A stretch of 64,000 nt of DNA from Anaerolineaceae bacterium (GCA_012839565.1 DUMZ01000020.1:1-64000), one strand, 5' to 3'; numbered from the stretch's first letter, positions 17,351 through 26,141 are shown. A program made the numbers and translations. Notes: generated by a model from the sequence alone, not told the origin.

Positions 17351-17375
17351 CGTGGTCAGGAGACCACGTCAGAAC
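17351..17375. repeat. Family A intergenic palindrome, copy 2
   Basis: Inverted orientation: CGTGGTC-AGGA-GACCACG, 2 nt, then AGAAC. It lies after the regulator gene, 30 bp before a terminator. Confidence 0.8.
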
Positions 17376-17395
17376 AGGCAATAATAATCTAATGT

Positions 17396-17426
17396 GAAAA
17401 ACAGAGCGTCTGTACGGACGCTCTGT
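17396..17426. terminator. Intrinsic terminator after the APC/USP transporter
   Basis: 10-bp stem ACAGAGCGTC / GACGCTCTGT with a 6-nt loop; on the minus strand it ends in TTTTTC. It sits 28 bp after the transporter stop and may also stop the regulator transcript on the plus strand. Confidence 0.85.
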
Positions 17427-17454
17427 ATACTGTAATCAGCTTGGCTGGTTCGCG

Positions 17455-19695
17455 TTACTCTTCAATCTTTTTCAACTGTTGGCCGAACCAGTAAGCGCTT
17501 TCGGTTTGATAACGGCGCACGACCATGACGCTCACGGGGCTTTCTTTCAGCAAGGTGTCATCAAAGAAACCGAAAAGCACGTCCGGCTGGAACAAACCCT
17601 CGCCCGCGCCCAGTACCAAAAGGTCATAGTCGCCTTGTTTGAGTTCTTCGAGAATGGTGTCGATGGCGTTATTCGCCACAACGAGTTTGAATTCCAGATT
17701 TTCGGGTGTTGAACCCAGCGCGGCATCCGCCACAAGCTGCATCTTGGCGAGTTCATCTTCATATTGCTCATCGTCCAGCTCCTGGCGCGCGACGCGCAGG
17801 GCGGTCATGGTTTCGCCTTCGTGGTCGAGCATTCGGTTCACTATTTGAAGACCAAGCGCCACGTTTGGGCCACTTCCAAGAGAAACGAGAACTTTTTTGA
17901 CGCGTTCCGGTAAGCCTTTATCGCGCACGATAGCCACATCGCGTTGCGCGGTCATCAAAATTTCCTTGAGAACGTTGTGGGGAAGTTTGGCTTTTTCCGC
18001 GTCGCGCGGGAAGCCCAAAAGAAGCAATCGGACGTCTTTGTGAGTTTGCAGTTCTTTGGTAAAGCCTTCTTCAACCCGTGTGGCAGGCACTAATTTGGTG
18101 TAAAGCGGGAAGTTTTCCTCAATTGCCAGATTGCCAACGCGCGCCATGGTTTTGAGCTGTTCTTCTTTTTCATCGGCGATTTTCTTCTCGATTTCAGCAG
18201 CGGTGAGGGTGATGGGCGTTTTTACAACCCTGAACAAACACAGGGTCGTGTCGGTTTGTTCGCCGATCATTTGGGTTGCCAGGCGCACCAGGCTTTCGGG
18301 CGCGCCGTCGCGTTTGGCGCCGATGAGGATGCGTCCGCCGCCTTCATGTAATTCCAGAGCGGCAAGCGCTTTGCGGCGACTTTTTAGGTGTTTATTAATA
18401 AAATAAACGATGGTAAAGAAGGCTATAATGCCAGCAAGAAAGAGCAAAGCCATTTTGTCCGCGAAGGCGATGATGAGAAAACCACCCAGTAAGGCTAAAA
18501 TGACGGTAACGGGAAATAAAGGCACTTTGAAAGGACGAGGGGCGTCCGGATGCATTTTGCGGAGTTTAGGAAGCGCCAGGGTCGCCCAAAAGAGCACGAA
18601 CATATAACCCGCGCTGGAGATGAAGCTCAAAAAATCTACCACACCAATCGACGCGACCAGCGCGCAGACCAGAACAACCCCGGCAATGGCGACATAGGGC
18701 GTGCGCCAGCGGCTGAGACGCGAGAACATGCGTGGCCAGGCTTGGTCGCGGCTGAGCGTGAAAGCCTCGCGCGTGGCAGCGAGCATGGCGGTGTTGATGG
18801 AGGTCAGGGTGGCTATGATGCCCGCGATACTCATAGCCTGCACACCAATGCTTGGCCAGAATCGCGACGCGGCTTGGGTGAGCGCGGTTTCGGAGCCAGC
18901 CAGTTCGTCAAAAGGCACGGTGCCGATGGTCACATAAGCCACGGAGCTGTAAATAATCGCGGTTAAAACCAGACTGACCAAAATGCCAATGGGGATGTTT
19001 TTGCTGGGGTTGAGGACTTCTTCAGCGTCATCGGCGATAATCTCAAAGCCAACATAAGCATTGTAGACCAGCGCGATTGTGGTGAGCATGCGTCCGATAT
19101 GGGCTATGGTGCTTTGGTTCTCAAATACTTTTCTTCCGGAATGGAAGACTTCCAGGCTGAAGCCAAAATCACTGGTCAGGCCTTTATAAACATAAACGCC
19201 AAAGATGATGATGAGAAACATGCCGAGTACAATCTGCAGGTTTCCCGCTTTGGTCACACCCCTGAGATGCATCAATCCCATGAGAACGATAATGGCAATG
19301 GCGACCAGGGTAATGCCCAGCGGACTGCTACCCAGCCCGGGAATGAGAACTGACAGCGAGTAGGCAAAACCAACCGCGCTGAGAGCCGCGTAAAAAACGC
19401 TCGAAAGACAGTCCAGCGAACCGACCACAAAATGCAGCCAGCCTTTGCCAAAGGCTTCGCCAACATAGGTCATGGTACCCCCGCTAAAGGGTAAGAATGT
19501 GGCCATTTCGCAGTAATTTAATGCGATGCTAAGGGTTAGAAAACCGCCGATGATAAGCGCCAGCACGGCTTCGGGACCGGCAATGCCCGCGGCGTGACCG
19601 GTGAGCACGAAAATTTCCGCGCCGATCGTACCAGCGGCACCAAGCATAATCACCTGCCCAAGATTGAGCTGACGTTTGAGTTTACGTTGAGTCAT
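17455..19695 (-). CDS. Amino-acid/polyamine (APC) permease fused to universal stress domains
   Basis: A 746-aa protein. The N-terminal 440 residues are an APC-family permease with about 12 TM spans, starting LGQVIMLGAAGTIGAEIFVL. The cytoplasmic C-terminal half has two UspA-like halves: GGGRILIGAKRDG (about 460) and VKKVLVSLGSGPNVALGL (about 620) ending with DYDLLVLGAGEGLF. Such fusions are known in transporters of amino acids where the USP part may bind nucleotide and gate transport. ATG 19695 is chosen because TGGAG lies 5 nt upstream; the 10-residue longer start has none. Substrate unknown. Single-gene unit with a terminator. Confidence 0.9.
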   Translation of the reverse strand: MTQRKLKRQLNLGQVIMLGAAGTIGAEIFVLTGHAAGIAGPEAVLALIIGGFLTLSIALNYCEMATFLPFSGGTMTYVGEAFGKGWLHFVVGSLDCLSSVFYAALSAVGFAYSLSVLIPGLGSSPLGITLVAIAIIVLMGLMHLRGVTKAGNLQIVLGMFLIIIFGVYVYKGLTSDFGFSLEVFHSGRKVFENQSTIAHIGRMLTTIALVYNAYVGFEIIADDAEEVLNPSKNIPIGILVSLVLTAIIYSSVAYVTIGTVPFDELAGSETALTQAASRFWPSIGVQAMSIAGIIATLTSINTAMLAATREAFTLSRDQAWPRMFSRLSRWRTPYVAIAGVVLVCALVASIGVVDFLSFISSAGYMFVLFWATLALPKLRKMHPDAPRPFKVPLFPVTVILALLGGFLIIAFADKMALLFLAGIIAFFTIVYFINKHLKSRRKALAALELHEGGGRILIGAKRDGAPESLVRLATQMIGEQTDTTLCLFRVVKTPITLTAAEIEKKIADEKEEQLKTMARVGNLAIEENFPLYTKLVPATRVEEGFTKELQTHKDVRLLLLGFPRDAEKAKLPHNVLKEILMTAQRDVAIVRDKGLPERVKKVLVSLGSGPNVALGLQIVNRMLDHEGETMTALRVARQELDDEQYEDELAKMQLVADAALGSTPENLEFKLVVANNAIDTILEELKQGDYDLLVLGAGEGLFQPDVLFGFFDDTLLKESPVSVMVVRRYQTESAYWFGQQLKKIEE

Positions 19696-19807
19696 GTTTG
19701 CTCCACAAGACCTTGTTAGGGCCAATATTTAATCTGCGCTTGATTCTACTCCTATTCAAGAAAGGTGGCGTGTCAATATAAGCTTTTTGGAAAGGTATTT
19801 TAGAAAG

Positions 19808-19919
19808 TTTCCTCTAAAATAGAAACAGGCGTTACTTTACCGTATTATGGAAATTGTTAAATCTTTGCGAAATACTGGAAAGTTAATGATATTTCCGCTA
19901 TAATGGAAACAAGCCTGGT
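19808..19919. repeat. Four direct repeats, 28-bp period, upstream of satD
   Basis: TTTCC-like starts at 19808, 19836, 19864 and 19892, exactly 28 bp apart. Each unit holds an imperfect palindrome TTTCC-N8-GGAAA; the best copy is TTTCCGCTATAATGGAAAC at 19892. There are no spacers, so it is not a CRISPR array. Probably an operator array for satD, whose product ends in an HTH. The other sequence in 19696-20001 shows no gene. Confidence 0.75.
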
Positions 19920-20001
19920 TGATTAACTTTTTATTGCTCATTTAGCGGATGAGAAACCCAAAAAAGAAACTCTATGTAAAACCAAGCCCAAGGAGCGCAG
20001 T

Positions 20002-20667
20002 ATGCAAACTTATCTTGCTGTAATTGGCGATATCATCGACTCAAAGAAAATCAAGAATCGTGGTGAAATTCAGTTCGAGATGAAAAAGATATTTCAAGAT
20101 CTCAACCAAAAGTACAGTGATCTGATTGTTTCAAAATTTACTCTGACTATTGGGGATGAATTTCAGGCATTGCTTAAACCCGCGCGAGGGGTTTGGCAGC
20201 TTTTGGACCTATTAACTGTTCGAAGCTCAGCGCCCTTCCGTTTGGGGCTAGGGTATGGTGAGATCCGAACACAAATTGACCCAGAACAAAGCCTGGCCGC
20301 AGATGGAGAAGCGTTCTGGCGCGCGCGGAATGCTATAAAAATAGTGCACGTACAAAACTGGAATGGGCGTTGCCATGTGCTTTTCGAAGGGTGCCATGCC
20401 AAGCGAGATGCAATCCTAAACAGCTTAATTTTAGCAGCTGAAACCATTAAGACACAATGGACCCATAGCCAGGCAGAGCTCTTTAGGACATTGATGAAAG
20501 AGGGCATTTATCAGGTTGACTTTAATCAAAAAAACATCGCGGAAAAGTTGGGCTTATCTGAAAGCGCATTGAGCAAGCGCTTAACCAACAGTAATATTAA
20601 AGTATACTTTCAGTTAAGGGAGACCCTTGGACAATTCTTGGAGGATTATGGTAAGTGCGTTAAATGA
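20002..20667 (+). CDS. SatD family protein with C-terminal HTH
   Basis: A 221-aa protein that starts YLAVIGDIIDSKKI and has FTLTIGDEFQALL at about 50-65, both marks of the SatD family (PF16264, named from the acid-tolerance operon of Streptococcus mutans; biochemical role unknown). The order of an N-terminal Asp, a GDE turn and a later G-x-G strand (FRLGLGYGEI) recalls the nucleotidyl cyclase fold, which is inference. Residues about 180-210 (NIAEKLGLSESALSKRL) form an HTH, so it may bind the 28-bp repeats upstream. AAGGAG lies before ATG 20002. Overlaps the DUF3307 gene by 20 bp, so co-translated. Confidence 0.85.
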   Translation: MQTYLAVIGDIIDSKKIKNRGEIQFEMKKIFQDLNQKYSDLIVSKFTLTIGDEFQALLKPARGVWQLLDLLTVRSSAPFRLGLGYGEIRTQIDPEQSLAADGEAFWRARNAIKIVHVQNWNGRCHVLFEGCHAKRDAILNSLILAAETIKTQWTHSQAELFRTLMKEGIYQVDFNQKNIAEKLGLSESALSKRLTNSNIKVYFQLRETLGQFLEDYGKCVK

Positions 20668-21553
20668 TTTTACAATTTTGCTGTTGATCGCTCACTTTCT
20701 GGGGGATTATCAGTTGCAATGGGAAGCACTGGCAGAAGAAAAAACCCGCAAAGCTTCCGGGATGCTCAAGCATTTAGGCATTCATTTTCTGCTCTTGGCT
20801 GCCTTGTTTGTGTGGGGGCTATTCCAGGGCTTGGGCGTGGCATTGCTCTGGCCAGTACTGATTGTCTTTGGCGTTCACGTACTGGTGGATGTGCTCAAAA
20901 AGGTGATTAACCGCAAGCCTTATGCGCAATCCAAGCACGGCGCTAAGGTTGCTATTTATATTGCAGACCAGGTTTTGCATCTGGTCGCCATTTTATTAAT
21001 TGGTCAATGGCTCTTTTCAGACGTTTGCAGAGCTTTCAACCTGGGTAGCTTTTTAACCAGGGAAATGCTTAATTGGGTACTTTTATTGGTGCTCATTGGC
21101 AAACCTGCCAACGTGAGCTTTAAGGTGCTTTTTGGAAAGTATCAATACAAAGAGTTTGAAGAGCCACGGAAAGACAGCGATAACGACAAAGAAACTGAGC
21201 ATGATGCCACAATAAAACTCTCCGAAAGTACTGTTGGACGCATGGCGGTTGGTGTAGACCCGAGTCTTGCGCCCACAGAAAAAGAAACTGCGGCAGACGA
21301 GACGCTCGAAAACCTGCAAACCGTGGCTGGCGCGGGAGCGATAATCGGCAACATGGAACGCATTCTTTCAGCGATTTTTATGGCAACAGGACAATGGGCG
21401 GCAATTGGGGTTATCTTTACTGCTAAATCTATTGCAAGATTTAAACAGATGGAAGAAAACAAACAGTTCGCGGAATACTATCTGATTGGCACGCTTTACA
21501 GTATTTTGTATGTCGTCGTGGCTTTTTTCTTGCTTATCGGTTTTAGAAAGTAG
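20648..21553 (+). CDS. DUF3307 membrane protein
   Basis: A 301-aa membrane protein. LLLIAHFLGDYQLQWEALAEEK at the start is the DUF3307 signature (HFxGDxxLQ). TM spans lie near 10-25, 45-80, 100-125, 135-150 and at the C-terminus (about 275-295); a charged stretch of about 70 residues (170-230) separates the last pairs. ATG 20648 follows GGAGG inside the end of satD. Function unknown; the pairing with satD suggests that the two work together, for example as soluble sensor and membrane partner (inference). Confidence 0.8.
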   Translation: MVSALNDFTILLLIAHFLGDYQLQWEALAEEKTRKASGMLKHLGIHFLLLAALFVWGLFQGLGVALLWPVLIVFGVHVLVDVLKKVINRKPYAQSKHGAKVAIYIADQVLHLVAILLIGQWLFSDVCRAFNLGSFLTREMLNWVLLLVLIGKPANVSFKVLFGKYQYKEFEEPRKDSDNDKETEHDATIKLSESTVGRMAVGVDPSLAPTEKETAADETLENLQTVAGAGAIIGNMERILSAIFMATGQWAAIGVIFTAKSIARFKQMEENKQFAEYYLIGTLYSILYVVVAFFLLIGFRK

Positions 21554-21581
21554 TTTTAAGACGACGGTAAATACCAAAACT

Positions 21582-21616
21582 TCGGCTAAACTAAGATTGC
21601 ATCGTGGTTTAGCCGA
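21582..21616. promoter_or_regulatory. Palindromic operator 1 of the DUF4143 ATPase gene
   Basis: TCGGCTAAAC-N15-GTTTAGCCGA, a perfect 10-bp inverted repeat. Copy 2 is 62 bp further on with the same arms and spacer length. Confidence 0.75.
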
Positions 21617-21625
21617 AAAATAAGC

Positions 21626-21654
21626 TTGAAATTTTGTAATAAATCGGCTAAACT
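21626..21654 (+). promoter_or_regulatory. Promoter of the DUF4143 ATPase gene
   Basis: TTGAAA (21626-21631), 17-bp spacer, TAAACT (21649-21654). The -10 box lies inside palindrome 2, so protein bound there would block polymerase. Confidence 0.5.
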
Positions 21655-21678
21655 AAGATCATATCGCTGTTTAGCCGA
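21644..21678. promoter_or_regulatory. Palindromic operator 2 of the DUF4143 ATPase gene
   Basis: Same 35-bp palindrome, ending 6 bp before ATG 21685. In RNA it would form a hairpin whose 3' arm touches the GAGG ribosome site, so it could act on transcription or translation. Confidence 0.75.
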
Positions 21679-21684
21679 GGTTTT

Positions 21685-22905
21685 ATGTACAAAAATCGCG
21701 CCATTGAAACTGTTATCACAAATACAATCGAGCAATTCCCTATTCTTTTGCTTACAGGACCAAGACAGGTTGGCAAAACAACCGTTTTGAAACATATTCT
21801 TGGCGAAGACTATCGCTATGTCACCATGGATGATCCTATTCAAAGGCAATCCCTGAAAGATGACCCTGCTTTGTTTCTAAAAAACAATCCTGGCAAATTA
21901 ATTCTGGATGAAATTCAATATGTGCCCGAGTCTTTCTCATATTTAAAAATGCGTGTAGATGAAAGCCAAGAAACAGGTCAATTTGTGCTGACTGGGTCGC
22001 AAGTCTTTAATATGATGCAAGGTGTTTCAGAAACTTTAGCTGGCCGTGTGGGCATTCTTGAACTGCAGGGGCTTTCTATGCGGGAAATTTGTGATGTCCC
22101 ATTCAAGCAGCCATTTATTCCTACCGAGAGCTATCTGGAAGAACGTGAAAAACACCTGAAATCATATGAACCCATCTGGCAACATATTCATCGGGGCGCG
22201 ATGCCACGCCTTGCCTTAAATCCGGATATTAACTGGGAAATCTACTACCGCTCTTATCTGCAAACTTATCTTGAACGCGACGTGCGCCAACTCACCCAGG
22301 TGGCTGACGAGAACCTTTTTACAAAGTTCATGGTCGCGCTGGCAGCCAGGTCGGGTGAACTTCTCAACTACCAATCCATCGCCAAAGATTTGTCTGTCAG
22401 TAGCGATACAGTAAAACGCTGGATTTCTGTTCTGGAAAGTTCGCGAATTATCTATCTCTTGCAGCCATACGCGAACAACCATCTCAAACGGGCCATCAAA
22501 ACGCCAAAGCTTTACTTCCTTGATACCGGTCTTTTGGCTTATCTGACCATGTGGCTCACGCCGGAAACGCTCTCCAAGGGCGCGGTAAATGGGGCGGTTT
22601 TTGAGACTTTTGTTGTCAGTGAAATCATCAAGAGTTTTATTAATGCTGGCATCACACGTCTGCCACTCTATTTTTATCGGGACCGTGACAAACGCGAAAT
22701 TGACTTGCTTATTGAACTGGGCGACTCACTTTACCCCATCGAAATTAAACATGGCGCAAACCCCAACGCAAGCATGGCAAAGCATTTTAGCGCATTGGAT
22801 GCGCTACCCGGAAAAAAGATTGAAAATGGCGTCATTTTGTGCCGCTATGAACGTAAAATGTGGCTGAAAGATAACCTGGTCGCGCTTCCAATCGAATATA
22901 TATAG
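21685..22905 (+). CDS. AAA ATPase with DUF4143 / PD-(D/E)XK-like C-terminal domain
   Basis: A 406-aa protein of the COG1373 group. The AAA_14 domain has Walker A GPRQVGKT at 25-32, Walker B LILDEIQYV at 72-80 and the sensor VLTGSQ. A winged-helix-like middle (YQSIAKDLSVSSDTVKRWI) follows, then DUF4143 with REIDLLIE and YPIEIKHG, which matches the acidic and ExK parts of a PD-(D/E)XK fold. Role unknown for the family; such genes often occur as lone accessory genes. Twin palindromes cover the promoter and ribosome site, which suggests self-control through the internal HTH (inference). Plus-strand monocistron by eye. Confidence 0.85.
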   Translation: MYKNRAIETVITNTIEQFPILLLTGPRQVGKTTVLKHILGEDYRYVTMDDPIQRQSLKDDPALFLKNNPGKLILDEIQYVPESFSYLKMRVDESQETGQFVLTGSQVFNMMQGVSETLAGRVGILELQGLSMREICDVPFKQPFIPTESYLEEREKHLKSYEPIWQHIHRGAMPRLALNPDINWEIYYRSYLQTYLERDVRQLTQVADENLFTKFMVALAARSGELLNYQSIAKDLSVSSDTVKRWISVLESSRIIYLLQPYANNHLKRAIKTPKLYFLDTGLLAYLTMWLTPETLSKGAVNGAVFETFVVSEIIKSFINAGITRLPLYFYRDRDKREIDLLIELGDSLYPIEIKHGANPNASMAKHFSALDALPGKKIENGVILCRYERKMWLKDNLVALPIEYI

Positions 22906-22938
22906 TAAAACGATGATTAGATAGGCTATAATTCCACT

Positions 22939-23361
22939 ATGCGATACACGCTTTCTCCCGAATGGGACATCATGGTGCCCGACCATTTTCAACACCGCGT
23001 GGAAGGTGAACACGCCGTCTTTTGGACGCGGGGCGTGACCTTGCTTTGCACGGTTTTTTCGTATTCCGGCGAAAAAGGGCGCCAAACGCTTTTGGCCAAC
23101 CTTCGCGCGCGGGCGGAAATCAGGGAATTACAAACGATTGAGGATATTCAAGGCGAGATTGTGCGCTTTGCTTATATGCAAACCGAAGAACTGCGCCCGG
23201 GACATCACCGCCTGGCGTTGCATGCTTTTACCACCGCGCCATACGGCTGTTTGCAGACCTCGTTTTACATGGACGACCCGGCTACACTTCAAGACCAGCT
23301 CAAAATTTGGAACTCAAGCCGCTATCACGCCGAAGGCACGCCACCTGATATCGCAGACTGA
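22939..23361 (+). CDS. Conserved hypothetical protein, 140 aa
   Basis: I do not recognise this protein. It is soluble, with no signal peptide or TM span, mixed alpha/beta in character. TATAAT at 22927-22932 leaves 6 nt to ATG 22939, so the mRNA is probably leaderless. It ends 29 bp before the next gene, which has its own GAAAGGAG site, so the two are likely one operon. Codon use is like that of the neighbours. Confidence 0.7.
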   Translation: MRYTLSPEWDIMVPDHFQHRVEGEHAVFWTRGVTLLCTVFSYSGEKGRQTLLANLRARAEIRELQTIEDIQGEIVRFAYMQTEELRPGHHRLALHAFTTAPYGCLQTSFYMDDPATLQDQLKIWNSSRYHAEGTPPDIAD

Positions 23362-23390
23362 ACGCTGGCACAAACAGAAAGGAGACTAAC

Positions 23391-24209
23391 ATGCCCCAAA
23401 TACAACCCGAAATCGGCTTTATTGGCTTTTTCGATATTCTTGGCTACAGCCAGATTATGCTCAACAACAATATTCATAAAACATCTCAGTTTGTGTCGGA
23501 TACCTTGATGAATATCCCCAAGGATTTGATTAGCCGGCTGAGAAACATCCATGCAAACGACAATAATCAACAAATGGGACATCCTTTTGACGCTGAAGAA
23601 TGGCAGCGCATGCTGGATAAAGTTCAGTGGATTATCTTCTCGGATTCCATTTTGATTTCAATGCCCATGAACCCCGAAATGGATGCGCTTAGCCAAACCA
23701 ACCTTTATCTGGCGTTTTCAACGGTGTGTGCTTCATTGCTCAACCAAACTTTTTCAGCTGGTTTCCCACTAAGGGGCGGTATTTCACTGGGCGAGTTCTT
23801 TATTGAAGACCGTTGTTTTGCCGGCCGGCCGATTATCAATGCCTATCGTGTGGCGCAAGACCTGGAAATGTCCGGTTGTATTTTGGACGAAAGCGCGGAC
23901 GCCTTTGTAAGCGACTTGCGGCGCGCGCTCGTGCAAAATCAGCAAACCGAAGCGCTGGCGAAGTTGGACCAGACCACAATTTTGTACATCGCGCCGACCA
24001 AACTCGGTGAAGATGAACGCTTTAGGGCGATCAACTGGGTGACGCTGGAAAGCCCGGGCTTTCATGCTTTTCGTGACGACGTGCGCGACGCGACGATGAA
24101 GGCGTTTTTGATGCATAACAAAATCGCTGTGCCGTCGGTGCAGGGCAAGATTGTCAACACGGAGATGTTCATCAGGCATGTTTTGACGAACTTGCAGGAG
24201 TGGTTATAA
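23391..24209 (+). CDS. Hypothetical protein, possible nucleotidyl cyclase fold
   Basis: A 272-aa soluble protein. IGFFDILGYSQIML near the start, IIFSDSILISM at about 80, and PLRGGISLGEFF ... FAGRPIINAYRVAQDLE at 125-165 follow the order of strands and metal-binding Asp residues of class III cyclase homology domains. The canonical substrate-binding residues are not evident, and there is no GGDEF motif, so catalysis is doubtful. GAAAGGAG lies 7 nt before ATG 23391. Likely co-transcribed with the 140-aa gene upstream. Confidence 0.65.
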   Translation: MPQIQPEIGFIGFFDILGYSQIMLNNNIHKTSQFVSDTLMNIPKDLISRLRNIHANDNNQQMGHPFDAEEWQRMLDKVQWIIFSDSILISMPMNPEMDALSQTNLYLAFSTVCASLLNQTFSAGFPLRGGISLGEFFIEDRCFAGRPIINAYRVAQDLEMSGCILDESADAFVSDLRRALVQNQQTEALAKLDQTTILYIAPTKLGEDERFRAINWVTLESPGFHAFRDDVRDATMKAFLMHNKIAVPSVQGKIVNTEMFIRHVLTNLQEWL

Positions 24210-24220
24210 GCTTTTTTTAG

Positions 24221-24242
24221 TACATGGCGATGACGCCATGTA
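24221..24242. other. Perfect hairpin after the cyclase-like gene
   Basis: TACATGGCG-ATGA-CGCCATGTA, 9-bp stem, 11 bp after the stop. No T-run follows, so it is a weak terminator candidate or a 3' end protector. Confidence 0.45.
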
Positions 24243-24374
24243 TCAGTAAATGACCAAAGACAGGGAAGTTGGTAGCTTCCTTGCTTATTTAATGTACTTC
24301 GCAATAGATTTCCAGGCGGGACTAACAAAATCAGGCTAAAAAATGACCTGTTCAATATCGGTTACAATGCAACT

Positions 24375-25064
24375 ATGCCGTACTTAACCTATAACTACGA
24401 ACTTTTCCTAATCGGCGCGTTGGCTTTGCTCTTTCTCTTTCGCGCTGTTCGGGCCATGATATACAAAGAAATCAATATCCCGCGCGAGACAGTCATCGTC
24501 GCGCTGGCTCTTTTTATCGCTTTTCTCAGCACGCAGACTTTTGAAAACCACGCTATTCGTATAGACGGTTTCGCCCCACGCTATAATCTAACCCTTTTCA
24601 AAACGATAGGCAAGCTTATTGAAAAAGGTCGTAGCTATGACGGGCAGGAAACCTATCACCTGCACATCAATATCATTTATATCAACTTGCTTGGCAACCT
24701 GCTCATCTTCGCGCCGGTCGGTTTTTTGTCCGCTTTCCTGTTCAAAGAAGCAAAATGGTACAAAAGCCTGCTGGCTGGCTTTAGCTTGTCATTCACCATT
24801 GAGATTGTGCAACTCTTTTTAATCACCCGTAGTTTCGATATTGACGACTTGTTTCTGAACAGTCTGGGCACGCTTATCGGTTATCTTTTCTTCAAGCTCG
24901 TTACGCTCATCCCGCCTGTCAAGCGCTTTGCCCAAAAAACAGGTCATTCCGAACGCCCTTATGGCTGGCAATGGGCAATCGCTTACATTCTTTGCGTGAT
25001 TCTATTGAGTCTGGCAATATTCTTGCACCAATACCGTATAGCTAAAAGCGTGCCCTGGGGTTGA
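24375..25064 (+). CDS. VanZ-like membrane protein
   Basis: A 229-aa protein with about five TM spans. The VanZ signature is clear: NLLGNLLIFAPVGFLSA, then FTIEIVQLFLITRSFDIDDLFLNSLGTLIGY, where Glu, Gln, Arg and the Asp cluster are the conserved residues. VanZ proteins are linked with teicoplanin resistance and envelope stress, but most genomic copies have no proven role. TACAAT at 24363-24368 leaves 6 nt to ATG, an apparent leaderless start. The next gene begins 75 bp on with its own site. Confidence 0.88.
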   Translation: MPYLTYNYELFLIGALALLFLFRAVRAMIYKEINIPRETVIVALALFIAFLSTQTFENHAIRIDGFAPRYNLTLFKTIGKLIEKGRSYDGQETYHLHINIIYINLLGNLLIFAPVGFLSAFLFKEAKWYKSLLAGFSLSFTIEIVQLFLITRSFDIDDLFLNSLGTLIGYLFFKLVTLIPPVKRFAQKTGHSERPYGWQWAIAYILCVILLSLAIFLHQYRIAKSVPWG

Positions 25065-25139
25065 TGGGAACATCTTCGCCCTGAGTCACGTTTTAACAAC
25101 GATAAACCATGCGTTTAACGCCTTAGTCTGTGAGGAAAT

Positions 25140-26120
25140 ATGAAGAAGACCTATTTACTTAGCATAACATTAATTATCATTGCGATGCTTGGTCTTGCGG
25201 CTTGCAAGACTGCCACGCCTTATCCTGATGTAGACCCCGCGTCTCAAACTCAGGTGGCTATTTTCGCGCAAGCGACGCTGACCAAATACGCCGAGATGCA
25301 ACCCACCCAGGAACCCGCTGAAGTGGAAACGCCTATGCCAACTTTCACGCTCATCCCTGAAGAAAGCGAAGTGCCCGGCGAAGAAAGCACCGAAGCACCA
25401 GCCGAAGTGACTGAAGCCCCTACCGAAGCGCCAACCGAAGCTCCCACCGCGGAACCCACTGCTGTGCCGACTGCCATTCCCCAGCCCACCAGTCCGGCAG
25501 ATTTGCCCCAGCCTCCGTCCGGGCACACGCGCATCAGCTTTGATACCGGCACGACCAATAAAACCGTCACCGATACTGTGGAAGCCAATCAGACCAAGCG
25601 CTACGTGCTTTGGATGGCGAAGTGGCAAATTATGGATATCAGCACGTCAGCAGACAACGCGGCATATATTTCGGTGAAAACGCCCAGTGGCAAGGTGCTG
25701 GTTGGTTTCCCGAACCGCTGGATTTGGTACCGCGATTTCGCCCAGGAGAGTGGCGATTACGTCATCGAAGTTTCTGGCATAGCATACAAGAGTAATTTCA
25801 ATCTCAAAGTCAGCGTTCCGCAAATACTTCAGTTTGAAAAGGGCGCTTCCAGCCTGAAAGCGCTTGCCACAGTGCCCGCGAATGGCAGCCATGAATTTTC
25901 TGCCTGGGCCAATCAGGGACAAACCATGCGTCTGAACCTGAACAACAGCGAAAAATTTATTCTCTCTGTGATGCACGCCGATGGTACCGAAGTTCTGCGC
26001 TACGACGCGAAACTTGCCAGCGCGGAATTTGTTTTGCCCAAGGCTGGTACCTACATCATCAAGGTGCATAACATTTCGTCCGAGGCGCTCAGCGTTGAAC
26101 TCAGCCTTGAAGTCAAATAA
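25140..26120 (+). CDS. Lipoprotein with Pro/Thr/Glu linker
   Basis: A 326-aa exported lipoprotein: signal peptide 1-21 with lipobox LGLAAC (Cys22 would be lipidated). Residues about 55-120 are a low-complexity linker made of repeats of EAPTEAPTEAPT. The C-terminal half has two beta-rich halves of about 95 residues (starting TNKTVTDTVEANQTKRYVLW and GASSLKALATVPANG), resembling bacterial pre-peptidase C-terminal-like modules in pattern. Likely a surface protein of unknown ligand. GAGGAAAT precedes the ATG and a strong terminator follows. Confidence 0.8.
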   Translation: MKKTYLLSITLIIIAMLGLAACKTATPYPDVDPASQTQVAIFAQATLTKYAEMQPTQEPAEVETPMPTFTLIPEESEVPGEESTEAPAEVTEAPTEAPTEAPTAEPTAVPTAIPQPTSPADLPQPPSGHTRISFDTGTTNKTVTDTVEANQTKRYVLWMAKWQIMDISTSADNAAYISVKTPSGKVLVGFPNRWIWYRDFAQESGDYVIEVSGIAYKSNFNLKVSVPQILQFEKGASSLKALATVPANGSHEFSAWANQGQTMRLNLNNSEKFILSVMHADGTEVLRYDAKLASAEFVLPKAGTYIIKVHNISSEALSVELSLEVK

Positions 26121-26141
26121 ACAAAACTTACTTATTTAAAG

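Noticed and set aside
19808-19919. 28-bp-period array as a CRISPR array
   Set aside because: The repeats are contiguous, with no spacer sequences between them and only partial identity. The period equals the repeat length.
23391-24209. Call as a diguanylate or adenylate cyclase
   Set aside because: The fold order fits loosely, but no GGDEF motif or clear substrate residues are visible, so a catalytic name would be unsupported.
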